A DNA stretch of 64,000 bases from the NCBI GenBank assembly GCA_029202985.1, contig CP119316.1:186001-250000 (forward strand), given 5' to 3'. The stretch comes from Candidatus Andeanibacterium colombiense (lineage in GTDB: Bacteria > Pseudomonadota > Alphaproteobacteria > Sphingomonadales > Sphingomonadaceae). Shown here piece after piece: positions 1 through 6,098 of the stretch (positions within the stretch are counted from its first letter, which is position 1; each line of letters starts with the position of its first letter). Made by a program: the position numbers and the translations under genes. The notes beneath the pieces are model-generated. The model was not told the DNA's origin. It saw nothing but the letters and a program-made list of their open reading frames with translations, and ran no database searches.

Positions 1-121
1 GCTCGGCCGCGATTTCCAGCTCGACGGCGATCTGGTCGAGCGCCTGGCAAGCATCGAAGGGCTTGCCAATGTGTCGCTGGTGCCGCGGCGGGGCAGGGGG
101 CACCTCAAGCTCGTCGCGTAA
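1..121 (+). CDS. 3' end of a gene, probably DNA polymerase III alpha subunit
   Basis: An open frame enters from the left edge and ends at TAA 119-121, giving about 39 residues that finish RGRGHLKLVA. The stretch 'FQLDGDLVERLASIEGLANV' resembles, from memory, the last segment of alphaproteobacterial DnaE: a beta-rich C-terminal domain ending in a short basic tail. No catalytic motif lies inside the window, so the assignment rests only on this resemblance and could be wrong. The gene converges on the YbjN gene 33 bases further on, and no clear terminator hairpin is visible between them. Confidence 0.4.
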   Translation, partial: LGRDFQLDGDLVERLASIEGLANVSLVPRRGRGHLKLVA

Positions 122-154
122 CTCGCAGTCTTCGATGGCTCCCCCGTTCCGCGC

Positions 155-703
155 TTAGCCCGCCGGCTTGGCCGCTGCCGCCGCGGGCTTGCCGAACAGC
201 GTCTCGCTCCACATCTGCGCCGCGCGGCGGAAGGTGTAGACCTCGATCGCCAGATTGGTGCGGGTGATCCCGAATTGCGACACGACATAGCGGGTCAGCC
301 GGGTCTGGCCCTTCGGGTCGTAGACCACCGGAGTCGCGTCATGGGTCGCGTTGAAGCGGTTGGCGAGTTCGGCCATGTCGGCCACGGTCTTGCCCGCCGG
401 CAGCGCGAACACCGCCTGCAGCTTCAGCGCGGTGCAGCCGGTGTGGGTCTTGTCGTCGCTGCAGCCGGCCGGGGTGGCGACCGCGTTGAGGCCGCCGGGA
501 AAGGCGATGTTGTAGATGGTGGTGCCGTCGGGCCCCTTCTGGGTGGTCGGCTTCACCTCGAACGGCGCCAGCGCCTGGGTCAGAGCGTCGCCGTCGAAAT
601 TCTCGACCAGCGTCTGGTCGATCGTGATCTTCACATCCTGCGCGGCCAGCGCGGAGGGGAGGGCGAGGGCGCAGAGCGCGGCGGCGGCGAAACGAAGCTT
701 CAT
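155..703 (-). CDS. secreted YbjN domain protein
   Basis: This 182-residue protein starts at ATG 703, which gives a classic signal peptide: MKLR, a hydrophobic run, then cleavage near ALAAQ at about residue 20. The mature part has the pattern of YbjN-family domains (type III secretion chaperone-like fold) with one Cys pair, and it ends in an Ala/Pro-rich tail. The frame stays open upstream of ATG 703, but that extension is arginine-rich and lacks a signal peptide, so I rejected it. The signal peptide implies a periplasmic location. The family is widespread in sphingomonads without an established biochemical role, so the function is left open. Confidence 0.7.
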   Translation of the reverse strand: MKLRFAAAALCALALPSALAAQDVKITIDQTLVENFDGDALTQALAPFEVKPTTQKGPDGTTIYNIAFPGGLNAVATPAGCSDDKTHTGCTALKLQAVFALPAGKTVADMAELANRFNATHDATPVVYDPKGQTRLTRYVVSQFGITRTNLAIEVYTFRRAAQMWSETLFGKPAAAAAKPAG

Positions 704-735
704 AAAGTCATCCTGATCCCATCGGTGCGCAAGGG

Positions 736-1836
736 TTAGCGCCCGCCGCCGAACAAATCCATCTGTCCGTCGCCCCGATCGGGCGGTGGCGGGCGGAATT
801 GACTGAGGTCGAGCGGGAAGCGCTCGCCCGGGATTCCGGCGCGCTGCTTCGCGAGGCGGAAGCGCGCGCGAAACAGCTCGGCCCACGGGCCTTCCGGCTG
901 GAAGCGCTTGTGGAACTCGGGCACGTTGTCGCGCCCGCCGCGCATCGCCCGCACGATCCCCATCACCTTCTCCGCCCGGTCGGGGAAATGGATCTGCAGC
1001 CATTCCCTGAACAGCGGCGCGACCTCGTGCGGGAGGCGCATCAATATCCAGCCCGCGCCGCTCACCCCGGCCTTGCCGACCGCGTCGAGGATCGCCTCGA
1101 TCTGGTCGTCGGTGATCGCCGGGATGACCGGCGCGATCGAGGCATAGGCCGGCACCCCCGCCTCTGCGAGCCGGCGCAGCGCATCGACCCGCCGGGCGGG
1201 GGTCGGCGCGCGCGGCTCAAGCTTGCGCGACAGCTGCGGATCGAGGCTGGTGACCGAGATCGCGACGTGGGTCAGCCGGTGTCGTGCAAGCTCCGCCAGC
1301 AGGTCGAGATCGCGGGTCACCCGATCGGACTTGGTGGTGATCGTCACCGGATGGCGGGTTTCGAGGCAGATCTCGAGGATCCGGCGGGTGATGCGCCAGG
1401 TCCCCTCGATCGGCTGATAAGGATCGGTGTTCGTCCCCATCGCGATCGGGCGCGGCTGATAGTTCTTCTTCGCCAGCGTCTTGCGCAACAGCTCGGGCGC
1501 ATTCGGCTTGGCGAACAGTTTGGTTTCGAAATCGAGCCCGGGCGAGAGATCGAGATAGGCATGGGTCGGCCGCGCGAAGCAATAGATGCAGCCGTGCTCG
1601 CAGCCGCGATAGGCATTGATCGAGCGGTCGAAGCCGATGTCGGGCGATTTGTTGAAGCTGAGGATCGTGCGAGGATGCTCGACCGTGACCGTGGTGCGCA
1701 ATTTGGGGGGCGGCCCGTCGATCTCCTCCGCCTCGTCGCGCCAGTCCCCATCCACCTCGCGCGCGGGCAGGTTGAAGCGCCGCGACAGCGCCCCGGACTG
1801 CGCGCCGCGGCCGTGGGTGGGGGGCTTTGGGGCCAT
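736..1836 (-). CDS. PA0069-family radical SAM protein (SplB-like)
   Basis: This 366-residue radical SAM enzyme has the [4Fe-4S]-binding motif CEHGCIYC (C-x3-C-x2-C) around residue 80, preceded by the INAYRGCEHGC context typical of spore photoproduct lyase-like proteins. Family members are annotated as SplB/PA0069-type. A DNA-repair role is suspected, and PA0069 of Pseudomonas aeruginosa is reported to be LexA-regulated. I chose ATG 1836 because a promoter-like pair with an embedded LexA-type box ends only 6 bases upstream, implying an almost leaderless mRNA. An alternative ATG at 1890 has an AAGGGG Shine-Dalgarno-like sequence, but it would put the operator inside the coding region. The C terminus ends QMDLFGGGR. 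Confidence 0.85.
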   Translation of the reverse strand: MAPKPPTHGRGAQSGALSRRFNLPAREVDGDWRDEAEEIDGPPPKLRTTVTVEHPRTILSFNKSPDIGFDRSINAYRGCEHGCIYCFARPTHAYLDLSPGLDFETKLFAKPNAPELLRKTLAKKNYQPRPIAMGTNTDPYQPIEGTWRITRRILEICLETRHPVTITTKSDRVTRDLDLLAELARHRLTHVAISVTSLDPQLSRKLEPRAPTPARRVDALRRLAEAGVPAYASIAPVIPAITDDQIEAILDAVGKAGVSGAGWILMRLPHEVAPLFREWLQIHFPDRAEKVMGIVRAMRGGRDNVPEFHKRFQPEGPWAELFRARFRLAKQRAGIPGERFPLDLSQFRPPPPDRGDGQMDLFGGGR

Positions 1837-1842
1837 TGTTGG

Positions 1843-1871
1843 CATATAGAACATATGGGGAACATAGGCAA
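1843..1871 (-). promoter_or_regulatory. promoter with embedded LexA (SOS) box
   Basis: Reading the minus strand, TTGCCT (1871-1866) is separated by 17 bases from TATATG (1848-1843). The spacer contains GTTC-CCCATAT-GTTC (1863-1849), an exact match to the GTTC-N7-GTTC direct repeat recognised by alphaproteobacterial LexA. The -10 element ends 6 bases before ATG 1836, so the transcript would be leaderless or nearly so. Damage-inducible control of the radical SAM gene is inferred from this arrangement. Confidence 0.6.
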
Positions 1872-1900
1872 TGGCGCGCGGGCCATTCATCGCACCCCTT

Positions 1901-2043
1901 CATGCTGAACCTGTTTCAGGATCCATCCCCCGATTTGCCCTGATCGTTGTGCGATGAGCCTGCCTGTCCCGCCTCGTCCTTGCCCGCTTCATACCTCCGC
2001 GCTTCCGGCCCAATGGTTCCTGAAACAAGTTCAGGATGACGGG
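1901..2043. repeat. pair of inverted REP-like repeats
   Basis: Two copies of a roughly 28-bp element face each other: 1901-1926 (core CTGAACCTGTTTCAGGATCC) and 2013-2043 in the opposite orientation. Each unit is itself a hairpin (TCCTGAA ... TTCAGGA). The same element recurs at 5355-5493, again as an inverted pair, and singly at 55608-55636. The 86-base spacing resembles the 80-base spacing of the second pair, so the pair may be the mobile unit. It overlaps the 3' end of the 1916-2866 gene. Confidence 0.7.
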
Positions 2044-2866
2044 AGTGTGGTTCAGAATCACGGGCCGGGTCGTGAGTGCTGTCTTCCGCGGGATCCACCG
2101 AAGTTGACACGGTTGACACAGTCCCGACTGCAAACTCCGCCCCGCCGAGAACCTCGTCCACCCGCCCGCAGGCGCGGCGGAACCACTCGTCCCACAGCGC
2201 CGCCGCTTCGAGCGAAGCTCCGTGGGCCGCATCGTCGCAGGCCTCTTCGACTTCGATCCGCCGGTCCTCGTCCGCTTCCCACTGCTCCTCGGCCGTGAGC
2301 GGCTCGGCATCTTCGTCTTCTTCCCGGTCGGGCCAGGCCCAGCGGCATTCGATCTTCGCCTGGCGCTCGGCGCTGGCGATGAAGCTCGTGCGGTCGGGCG
2401 GTAGTTCGCCGTAATCTTCACCGACCTCTTCGGGCACCTCTTCCTCGAGGATCAGTGCCAGGATCTCGTCGAACCGCCCGGTGTCCTGCCGCGTCCGGGC
2501 GCCTTCCACCAGCCGGTCGAGCCGCGCGAGATGCGCCAGCAGCAGGCGGCTGTCATGGCGGATGCGGGTGCCGACGAATTCGCCGCGATACCACACGTCC
2601 TCGACGATCCCGTCGATCGCGCGGCAGCTCAGCACATCAGCGCTGTTCTGCCGCGCGAGCCCCAGCGCGGCATTCCATCCGCGCGCGAACAGCACGTCGC
2701 GCCGCCGAAGCCGATAGGCTGCCTCGTGCGACATGCCCGCGCAGGAACAGGCAGCGCGCACGTTGCCCTTGGCCGCGAGATGGTCGAGGAATTTGATCTT
2801 GAGTTCGGGGCTCCAGCCATTCCGGCGGCTGGCGGGGGTGTGATCGGCGAAGTTCGAGAATTCCAT
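1916..2866 (-). CDS. hypothetical acidic protein with N-terminal helix-turn-helix-like segment
   Basis: This 316-residue protein is preceded by AGGAG, 9 bases before ATG 2866. Residues 18-70 (WSPELKIKFLDHLAAKGNVR...) look like a helix-turn-helix of the kind seen in phage-terminase-small-subunit-like proteins. The centre is strongly acidic, and the last ~45 residues, including an HPELVSG motif, are encoded by the REP-like repeat pair. The natural C terminus has therefore probably been replaced or extended by repeat DNA. The IS1595-type element sits 46 bases upstream of the start codon and must affect its promoter. I do not recognise a function. DNA binding is only suggested by the N terminus. 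Confidence 0.6.
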   Translation of the reverse strand: MEFSNFADHTPASRRNGWSPELKIKFLDHLAAKGNVRAACSCAGMSHEAAYRLRRRDVLFARGWNAALGLARQNSADVLSCRAIDGIVEDVWYRGEFVGTRIRHDSRLLLAHLARLDRLVEGARTRQDTGRFDEILALILEEEVPEEVGEDYGELPPDRTSFIASAERQAKIECRWAWPDREEDEDAEPLTAEEQWEADEDRRIEVEEACDDAAHGASLEAAALWDEWFRRACGRVDEVLGGAEFAVGTVSTVSTSVDPAEDSTHDPARDSEPHSRHPELVSGTIGPEARRYEAGKDEAGQAGSSHNDQGKSGDGS

Positions 2867-2904
2867 GATCCGCAGCTCCTGATGAGAACAAACAGCGAAT
2901 CTGG

Positions 2905-2912
2905 TCTATTAT
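2905..2912. repeat. left target-site duplication of the IS
   Basis: The 8 bases TCTATTAT lie immediately outside the left inverted repeat and recur exactly at 4809-4816 outside the right one. The duplicated block could be shifted by one base (CTATTATG). Eight-base duplications are characteristic of IS1595-family transposition. Confidence 0.8.
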
Positions 2913-2954
2913 GGCAATTATCCCCTTGCGACAAGTAGGTCCGTCTGCTAGATA

Positions 2955-3836
2955 ATGGGCATGAAAACGAAAGCCCCCACGCTCCGCCAGTTTCAGGACC
3001 GCTTCCCCACGGAAGAAAGCTGCCTTGAGCATCTGATGCGCACCCGCTTCGGGGATCGCCATGAGTGTCAGGGGTGCGCCAAGTCGGCCCACTACTACCG
3101 TGTTGCTAAGCGCCGTTCGTATGCCTGTGAGTATTGCGGCTATCAGCTCTATCCGACCGCAGGGACGCCCTTCGATCGCACCCGCACTTCGCTGCGCGAC
3201 TGGTTCTTTGTCATGTTCCAGTTCTGCGCTTCGCGGAACGGCGTTGCTGCCAAGGAAGTCGAGCGCCAGCTTGGCGTGACTTACAAGACCGCTTGGCGCA
3301 TGTGCCACGAAATCCGCAAGTATATGGGCGCGGTGGACGGTGACGATGCCATTGGCGGATTTGGCCGCACTGTCGAAATCGACGAGACTTTCATTGGCGG
3401 TTTCATGCCCGGCGGCATGGGCGGCAAAGGCAAGGCAATCGTTCTCGGCATGAAACAGCGCGGCGGCGACATTGTCACGCGCGTTGTTCCTACTCGTCGC
3501 GGTGCCGATCTCCTCCCGATCATTCGCGACACGGTGAAGGCGGGAAGCGAAGTCCATACCGATGAGCATCAGGCTTATGGCGCTCTGGCGGTTATGAACG
3601 GCTACGCTCACAAACGGGTCAATCACTCGCTTGGCGAATATCACACGAAGGCTGGCGTCGGCATCAACTCGCTGGAAGGATTCTGGGCCGCCCTAAAGCG
3701 CGGCATCAACGGAACCCACATTCACGTCAGCCCGAAGCATCTTCCGAAGTATCTGGCGGAGTTTGAATTTCGCCACAATCGTCGCCTTGCTCCGCAGGGG
3801 ATGCTTTGGGAACTGATGTTTTCTTTCCGGCGCTAG
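2955..3836 (+). CDS. IS1595-family DDE transposase
   Basis: This 293-residue transposase has an N-terminal zinc-ribbon, with C-x2-C pairs near residues 36-39 (CQGC) and 57-60 (CEYC). A helix-turn-helix-like segment follows (ASRNGVAAKEVERQLGVTYKTAWRMCHEIRKY). The ISXO2-like catalytic domain has the first acidic residue in VEIDETFIGG and the second in HTDEHQAYG, followed by an NSLEGFWAALKRGI block. It is full length for the family with no frameshift, so it is probably active. The start 'MGMK' lies 13 bases inside the left inverted repeat. Its last ~110 bases are antisense to the third passenger gene. Confidence 0.92.
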   Translation: MGMKTKAPTLRQFQDRFPTEESCLEHLMRTRFGDRHECQGCAKSAHYYRVAKRRSYACEYCGYQLYPTAGTPFDRTRTSLRDWFFVMFQFCASRNGVAAKEVERQLGVTYKTAWRMCHEIRKYMGAVDGDDAIGGFGRTVEIDETFIGGFMPGGMGGKGKAIVLGMKQRGGDIVTRVVPTRRGADLLPIIRDTVKAGSEVHTDEHQAYGALAVMNGYAHKRVNHSLGEYHTKAGVGINSLEGFWAALKRGINGTHIHVSPKHLPKYLAEFEFRHNRRLAPQGMLWELMFSFRR

Positions 3837-3900
3837 GGGCATCGCCCGCCGCCATAGCGGCTAGGAGCTTGTCGAAGCGGGTTTCGGGATCATCGGTCAT
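3727..3900 (-). CDS. small passenger protein, antisense to transposase 3' end
   Basis: This 57-residue frame starts MTDDPETRFDKLLAAMAAGD and ends EDASG. Its ATG overlaps the stop codon of the upstream passenger gene in an ATGA arrangement (3897-3900), a pattern seen at many real gene junctions in this window. It runs antisense through the transposase 3' end. The amphipathic DPETRFDKLLAAMA opening looks protein-like. I know of no function. It could still be a chance frame, because the antisense of GC-rich coding DNA is often open. Confidence 0.4.
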   Translation of the reverse strand: MTDDPETRFDKLLAAMAAGDAPSAGKKTSVPKASPAEQGDDCGEIQTPPDTSEDASG

Positions 3901-4409
3901 TTCTTCGCCCCCTGGCCGTTCGCAAAAGCGGCAGCCACGGTGTCCGCGACCTGATGGCCATAGCCAATGATGCCGTAAGTTACGCCAATGATCGTTAAGG
4001 TGGCCGCTATGGCTGTTGTCACGATGATTATGCGCGTGTTGTTGGTTTTCGTTTCAACACGTTCCACCGCTTGATCGACCTTGCCTACACCAATTTTGAC
4101 ATCCGCAATCGCGTCTCCAAGGCCCTTCATTTGCTCACCCAGAAGATTAATGCTGCCAAGCAATTTCTCGAATTTAGTCTCGGTCCGCGCTTCGACGGCC
4201 TCAAGCTTGGCCTCCAGCAATTCATGCGTAATCGTCATGGGATCACCTGCGCTGGCTGTGGATGGCATACTGGCCGTCGCCGATTGATGGGTTTGGGCAG
4301 AAAAGCTTCCAACGCTTGGATTGGACGCGCCCATAGCGGTCGCGGAGAGCGCCACGCTGGTAAGAGCGTATTTAAACGCCCCGGCATTGTACTTAACGTC
4401 GTCAGCCAT
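3897..4409 (-). CDS. IS passenger: coiled-coil membrane protein
   Basis: This 170-residue protein has a low-complexity Ala/Ser/Thr N terminus (residues 1-55), then a predicted coiled coil at about 58-125 (ELLEAKLEAVEARTETKFEK and onward, with heptad-like spacing). One strong transmembrane helix follows at about 126-150 (RIIIVTTAIAATLTIIGVTY), with a short tail ending NGQGAKK. The layout suggests a tail-anchored protein with an oligomerising soluble domain. It overlaps the upstream passenger gene by 8 bases and the downstream one by 4, so the three are probably translated together. It resembles no transposition function. Its cargo role is unknown. Confidence 0.7.
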   Translation of the reverse strand: MADDVKYNAGAFKYALTSVALSATAMGASNPSVGSFSAQTHQSATASMPSTASAGDPMTITHELLEAKLEAVEARTETKFEKLLGSINLLGEQMKGLGDAIADVKIGVGKVDQAVERVETKTNNTRIIIVTTAIAATLTIIGVTYGIIGYGHQVADTVAAAFANGQGAKK

Positions 4410-4719
4410 CCTTGAATTGGCTCAAATTTTCGACGAGGATTTTGCCGAGGCTCAGCGCTGTATCGAGCGGCAAGATTAGGCTCGCAACGTTCTTTCCGAG
4501 AATGTTTTGTTCCGGCGTTTCCGTTCCGTCCTCGGTTACACCGACTGCCTTTATGGTTTCCCGAAACACGACCAACACCGTGCTTGCTGGATGCTCGTAG
4601 AAGATTTGGACTGAGTTCGACCACTTTCGGTCGGTGTCCAAGCCATACAATTGCTTTATCTCCTCGAAGCTGCCGGAGACTGGCGCGGCCTTCGTTTCCG
4701 GCTTTTCTTCGTCTGGCAT
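4402..4719 (-). CDS. IS passenger: small soluble protein
   Basis: This 105-residue protein opens the minus-strand passenger operon inside the IS. The first 15 residues are charged (MPDEEKPETK). The rest has a compact alternating pattern with WSNSVQIFYEHPASTVLVVF in the middle and a C-terminal helix LPLDTALSLGKILVENLSQF. That end is loosely similar to DUF3467-type proteins, which finish in an alanine/leucine helix, but this is a weak impression and not an assignment. GGAGGGATC directly precedes its ATG at 4719, supplying a good Shine-Dalgarno sequence. Confidence 0.65.
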   Translation of the reverse strand: MPDEEKPETKAAPVSGSFEEIKQLYGLDTDRKWSNSVQIFYEHPASTVLVVFRETIKAVGVTEDGTETPEQNILGKNVASLILPLDTALSLGKILVENLSQFKDG

Positions 4720-4808
4720 GATCCCTCCCGATTCGATCGGTAGAATCTAGTGGCTGTGGAAATATAATCAATTTAATGGACCTTACTTGTCGCAAGGGGA
4801 TAAGTCCT

Positions 4809-4816
4809 TCTATTAT
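4809..4816. repeat. right target-site duplication of the IS
   Basis: TCTATTAT is identical to 2905-2912 and immediately follows the right inverted repeat. Its preservation argues that the element transposed here as a unit and has not since recombined. Confidence 0.8.
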
Positions 4817-4838
4817 GCATCGCGGGGTGTGTAGGAAA

Positions 4839-5147
4839 ATGAATTCTCAAGCGCCTTGTTTGATTGCTCGTGCTTCCCCATATCGAACGCACCGCGTTAT
4901 CGATCCGATGCTTGCTGCGGCTGAGAGACCCATTCGCGCTCCCGCATCGTGGGGCGAGTTCACAGCCATGATCGACAGTGCCGACAATTGCCTCACCCAT
5001 GCCGCCACCGCGCGCATCGCCGCCGAAGGTCCGATGCTGGAGAACGTCCGGCGCAAGCATCTCGCATCGGCGAAGGCGTGGGAAGAGCTGGCCGCGATCC
5101 TGAAGAGCAGGCCCCGGGCGAACCTCCCCACGATTACAACCCGCTGA
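4839..5147 (+). CDS. hypothetical protein next to the IS
   Basis: This 102-residue protein starts at ATG 4839 behind a weak AGGAAA. The frame is open further upstream into the IS inverted repeat, but those codons were created by the insertion. The recognisable part begins around MLAAAERPIRAPASWGEF (residue 24) and is largely helical, ending LASAKAWEELAAILKSRP. No domain is recognised. The IS insertion 22 bases upstream has separated the gene from its original promoter. Expression, if any, may now come from an outward-reading promoter in the element. Confidence 0.5.
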   Translation: MNSQAPCLIARASPYRTHRVIDPMLAAAERPIRAPASWGEFTAMIDSADNCLTHAATARIAAEGPMLENVRRKHLASAKAWEELAAILKSRPRANLPTITTR

Positions 5148-5182
5148 TCGCCGCTTGAACCGCTGACACGAGGAACCCGACC

Positions 5183-5314
5183 ATGGCCAAATCGCAGAAG
5201 AAATCGAACAAGGAAGTCCGCAAACCCAAGGCCGAAAAGGTCAAGACCATCGCCTCGAAGCCGAGCGAGAAGCCGGGCCTGGTGCGCGGGTTGGAGAACT
5301 TCAAGAACAAGTAG
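5183..5314 (+). CDS. small basic protein, 43 aa
   Basis: This 43-residue frame is preceded by CGAGGAA about 8 bases before ATG 5183. It encodes MAKSQKKSNKEVRKPKAEKV and onward, very rich in Lys, and ends LENFKNK. The KPKAEKVK core and C-terminal 'LENFKNK' look like a short conserved sphingomonad protein, possibly nucleic-acid- or ribosome-associated from its charge, but no function is established. It follows the 4839-5147 gene by 35 bases in the same direction and may be cotranscribed. Confidence 0.65.
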   Translation: MAKSQKKSNKEVRKPKAEKVKTIASKPSEKPGLVRGLENFKNK

Positions 5315-5354
5315 GCGCGGTGGCGGCGGAACGGTCGGAACCGCTCCCCCTTTC

Positions 5355-5493
5355 CCGTCATCCTGAACTCGTTTCAGGATCCATTTCTCCACCCGCCCAG
5401 GTTTGACGGTTGTAAGCCGGCAATCCGCATCAAACTCCGCCGCGTTCCGATTTTGGCTGCACGATGGATCCTGAAACGAGTTCAGGATGACGG
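5355..5493. repeat. second inverted pair of REP-like repeats
   Basis: The copy at 5355-5383 (CGTCATCCTGAACTCGTTTC...) faces the copy at 5464-5493, with 80 bases between them. The two are near-perfect inverted repeats and could fold into one long cruciform or two separate hairpins. They sit between the small basic gene and the 3' end of moaB and may end transcription from both sides. Confidence 0.75.
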
Positions 5494-5536
5494 GTGTGAT
5501 GTCGGGGGCTGCGGGGTGGCCGGTGGTCGCGCTGAC

Positions 5537-6064
5537 TTACTTCTCCAGCAACCGCGGCATCAGCTCCACGAAGTTGCACGGCCGGTTGCGGCTGTCGAGC
5601 TGCTCCGCGAGGATCCCGTCCCACCCGTCCTTCACCGCGCCGTTCGAGCCGGGCAGGGCGAAGATATACGTCCCGCGCGCGAGCACCGCGCAGGCGCGGC
5701 TCTGGACGGTAGAGGTGCCGATGCTCTGGTAGCTGATCCAGCGGAACAATTCGCCGAAGCCGGGGATATCCTTGTCCTTCACCCGGTCGAGCGCTTCGGG
5801 GGTCACGTCCCGGCCGGTCAGGCCGGTGCCGCCGGTGATCACCACCGCGTCGATCCCCTTATCGTCGATCCAGCCCGTGAGACGGTTCGCGATCGCCGGC
5901 ACATCGTCCTTCTCCAGCGCACGCGCGGCGAGCGTGTGGCCGGCGCTCCCGATCCGCTCGGCGAGGATGTCGCCCGAGGTGTCTTCGTCCGGTCCGCGCG
6001 TGTCGGACACGGTCAGCAATGCGATGTTGATCGGCTTGAATATCCGCTCTGGATCGACGGCCAT
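5537..6064 (-). CDS. moaB: molybdenum cofactor biosynthesis protein B
   Basis: This 175-residue MoaB/MogA-type protein belongs to molybdopterin cofactor synthesis, at the adenylation step that precedes molybdate insertion. The diagnostic segments are LLTVSDTRGPDEDTSGD near the N terminus, VVITGGTGLTGRDVTPEAL in the middle (the molybdopterin-binding GGTG loop) and IFALPGSNGAVKDGWDGIL near the C terminus. I chose ATG 6064 (MAVDPERIFKP) over the ATG 27 bases upstream, since MoaB homologues normally begin close to this point. It sits 34 bases downstream of the lytic transglycosylase gene on the same strand and may be cotranscribed, with no obvious functional link. Confidence 0.88.
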   Translation of the reverse strand: MAVDPERIFKPINIALLTVSDTRGPDEDTSGDILAERIGSAGHTLAARALEKDDVPAIANRLTGWIDDKGIDAVVITGGTGLTGRDVTPEALDRVKDKDIPGFGELFRWISYQSIGTSTVQSRACAVLARGTYIFALPGSNGAVKDGWDGILAEQLDSRNRPCNFVELMPRLLEK

Positions 6065-6098
6065 TTGATACTTGCCCTTGTTGCAGGGCACCGGGCCC

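Larger units (their letters stand above)
2913..4808 (+). mobile_element. complete IS1595-family element with passenger genes
   Basis: The element is 1,896 bp and is bounded by imperfect inverted repeats at 2913-2942 and 4778-4808. They share TTATCCCCTTGCGACAAGTA, differ at a few outer positions, and are followed by (A)GGTCC. A matching 8-bp duplication lies on each side. The left half carries the transposase gene on the plus strand. The right half carries three overlapping minus-strand genes unrelated to transposition. Some IS1595 subgroups are known to carry passenger genes. The exact duplication and intact transposase suggest recent insertion. Joining the flanks leaves a spacer of about 68 bp between the divergent genes starting at 2866 and 4839, so the IS landed in their shared promoter region. 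Confidence 0.85.

Noticed and set aside
1837..1890. An earlier start (ATG 1890) for the radical SAM gene
   Set aside because: It has an AAGGGG upstream, but using it would bury the promoter and LexA-type box inside the coding region, and the extra 18 residues look unlike the family.
3727..4719. Toxin-antitoxin identity for the IS passenger genes
   Set aside because: Size and overlap fit, but no toxin fold or antitoxin DNA-binding motif can be seen. A membrane coiled-coil protein plus small partners is not enough.
4847..5392. A 181-codon minus-strand frame across 4847-5392
   Set aside because: Its beginning is the REP-like repeat read in frame, and it is antisense to the two small plus-strand genes that have better starts.
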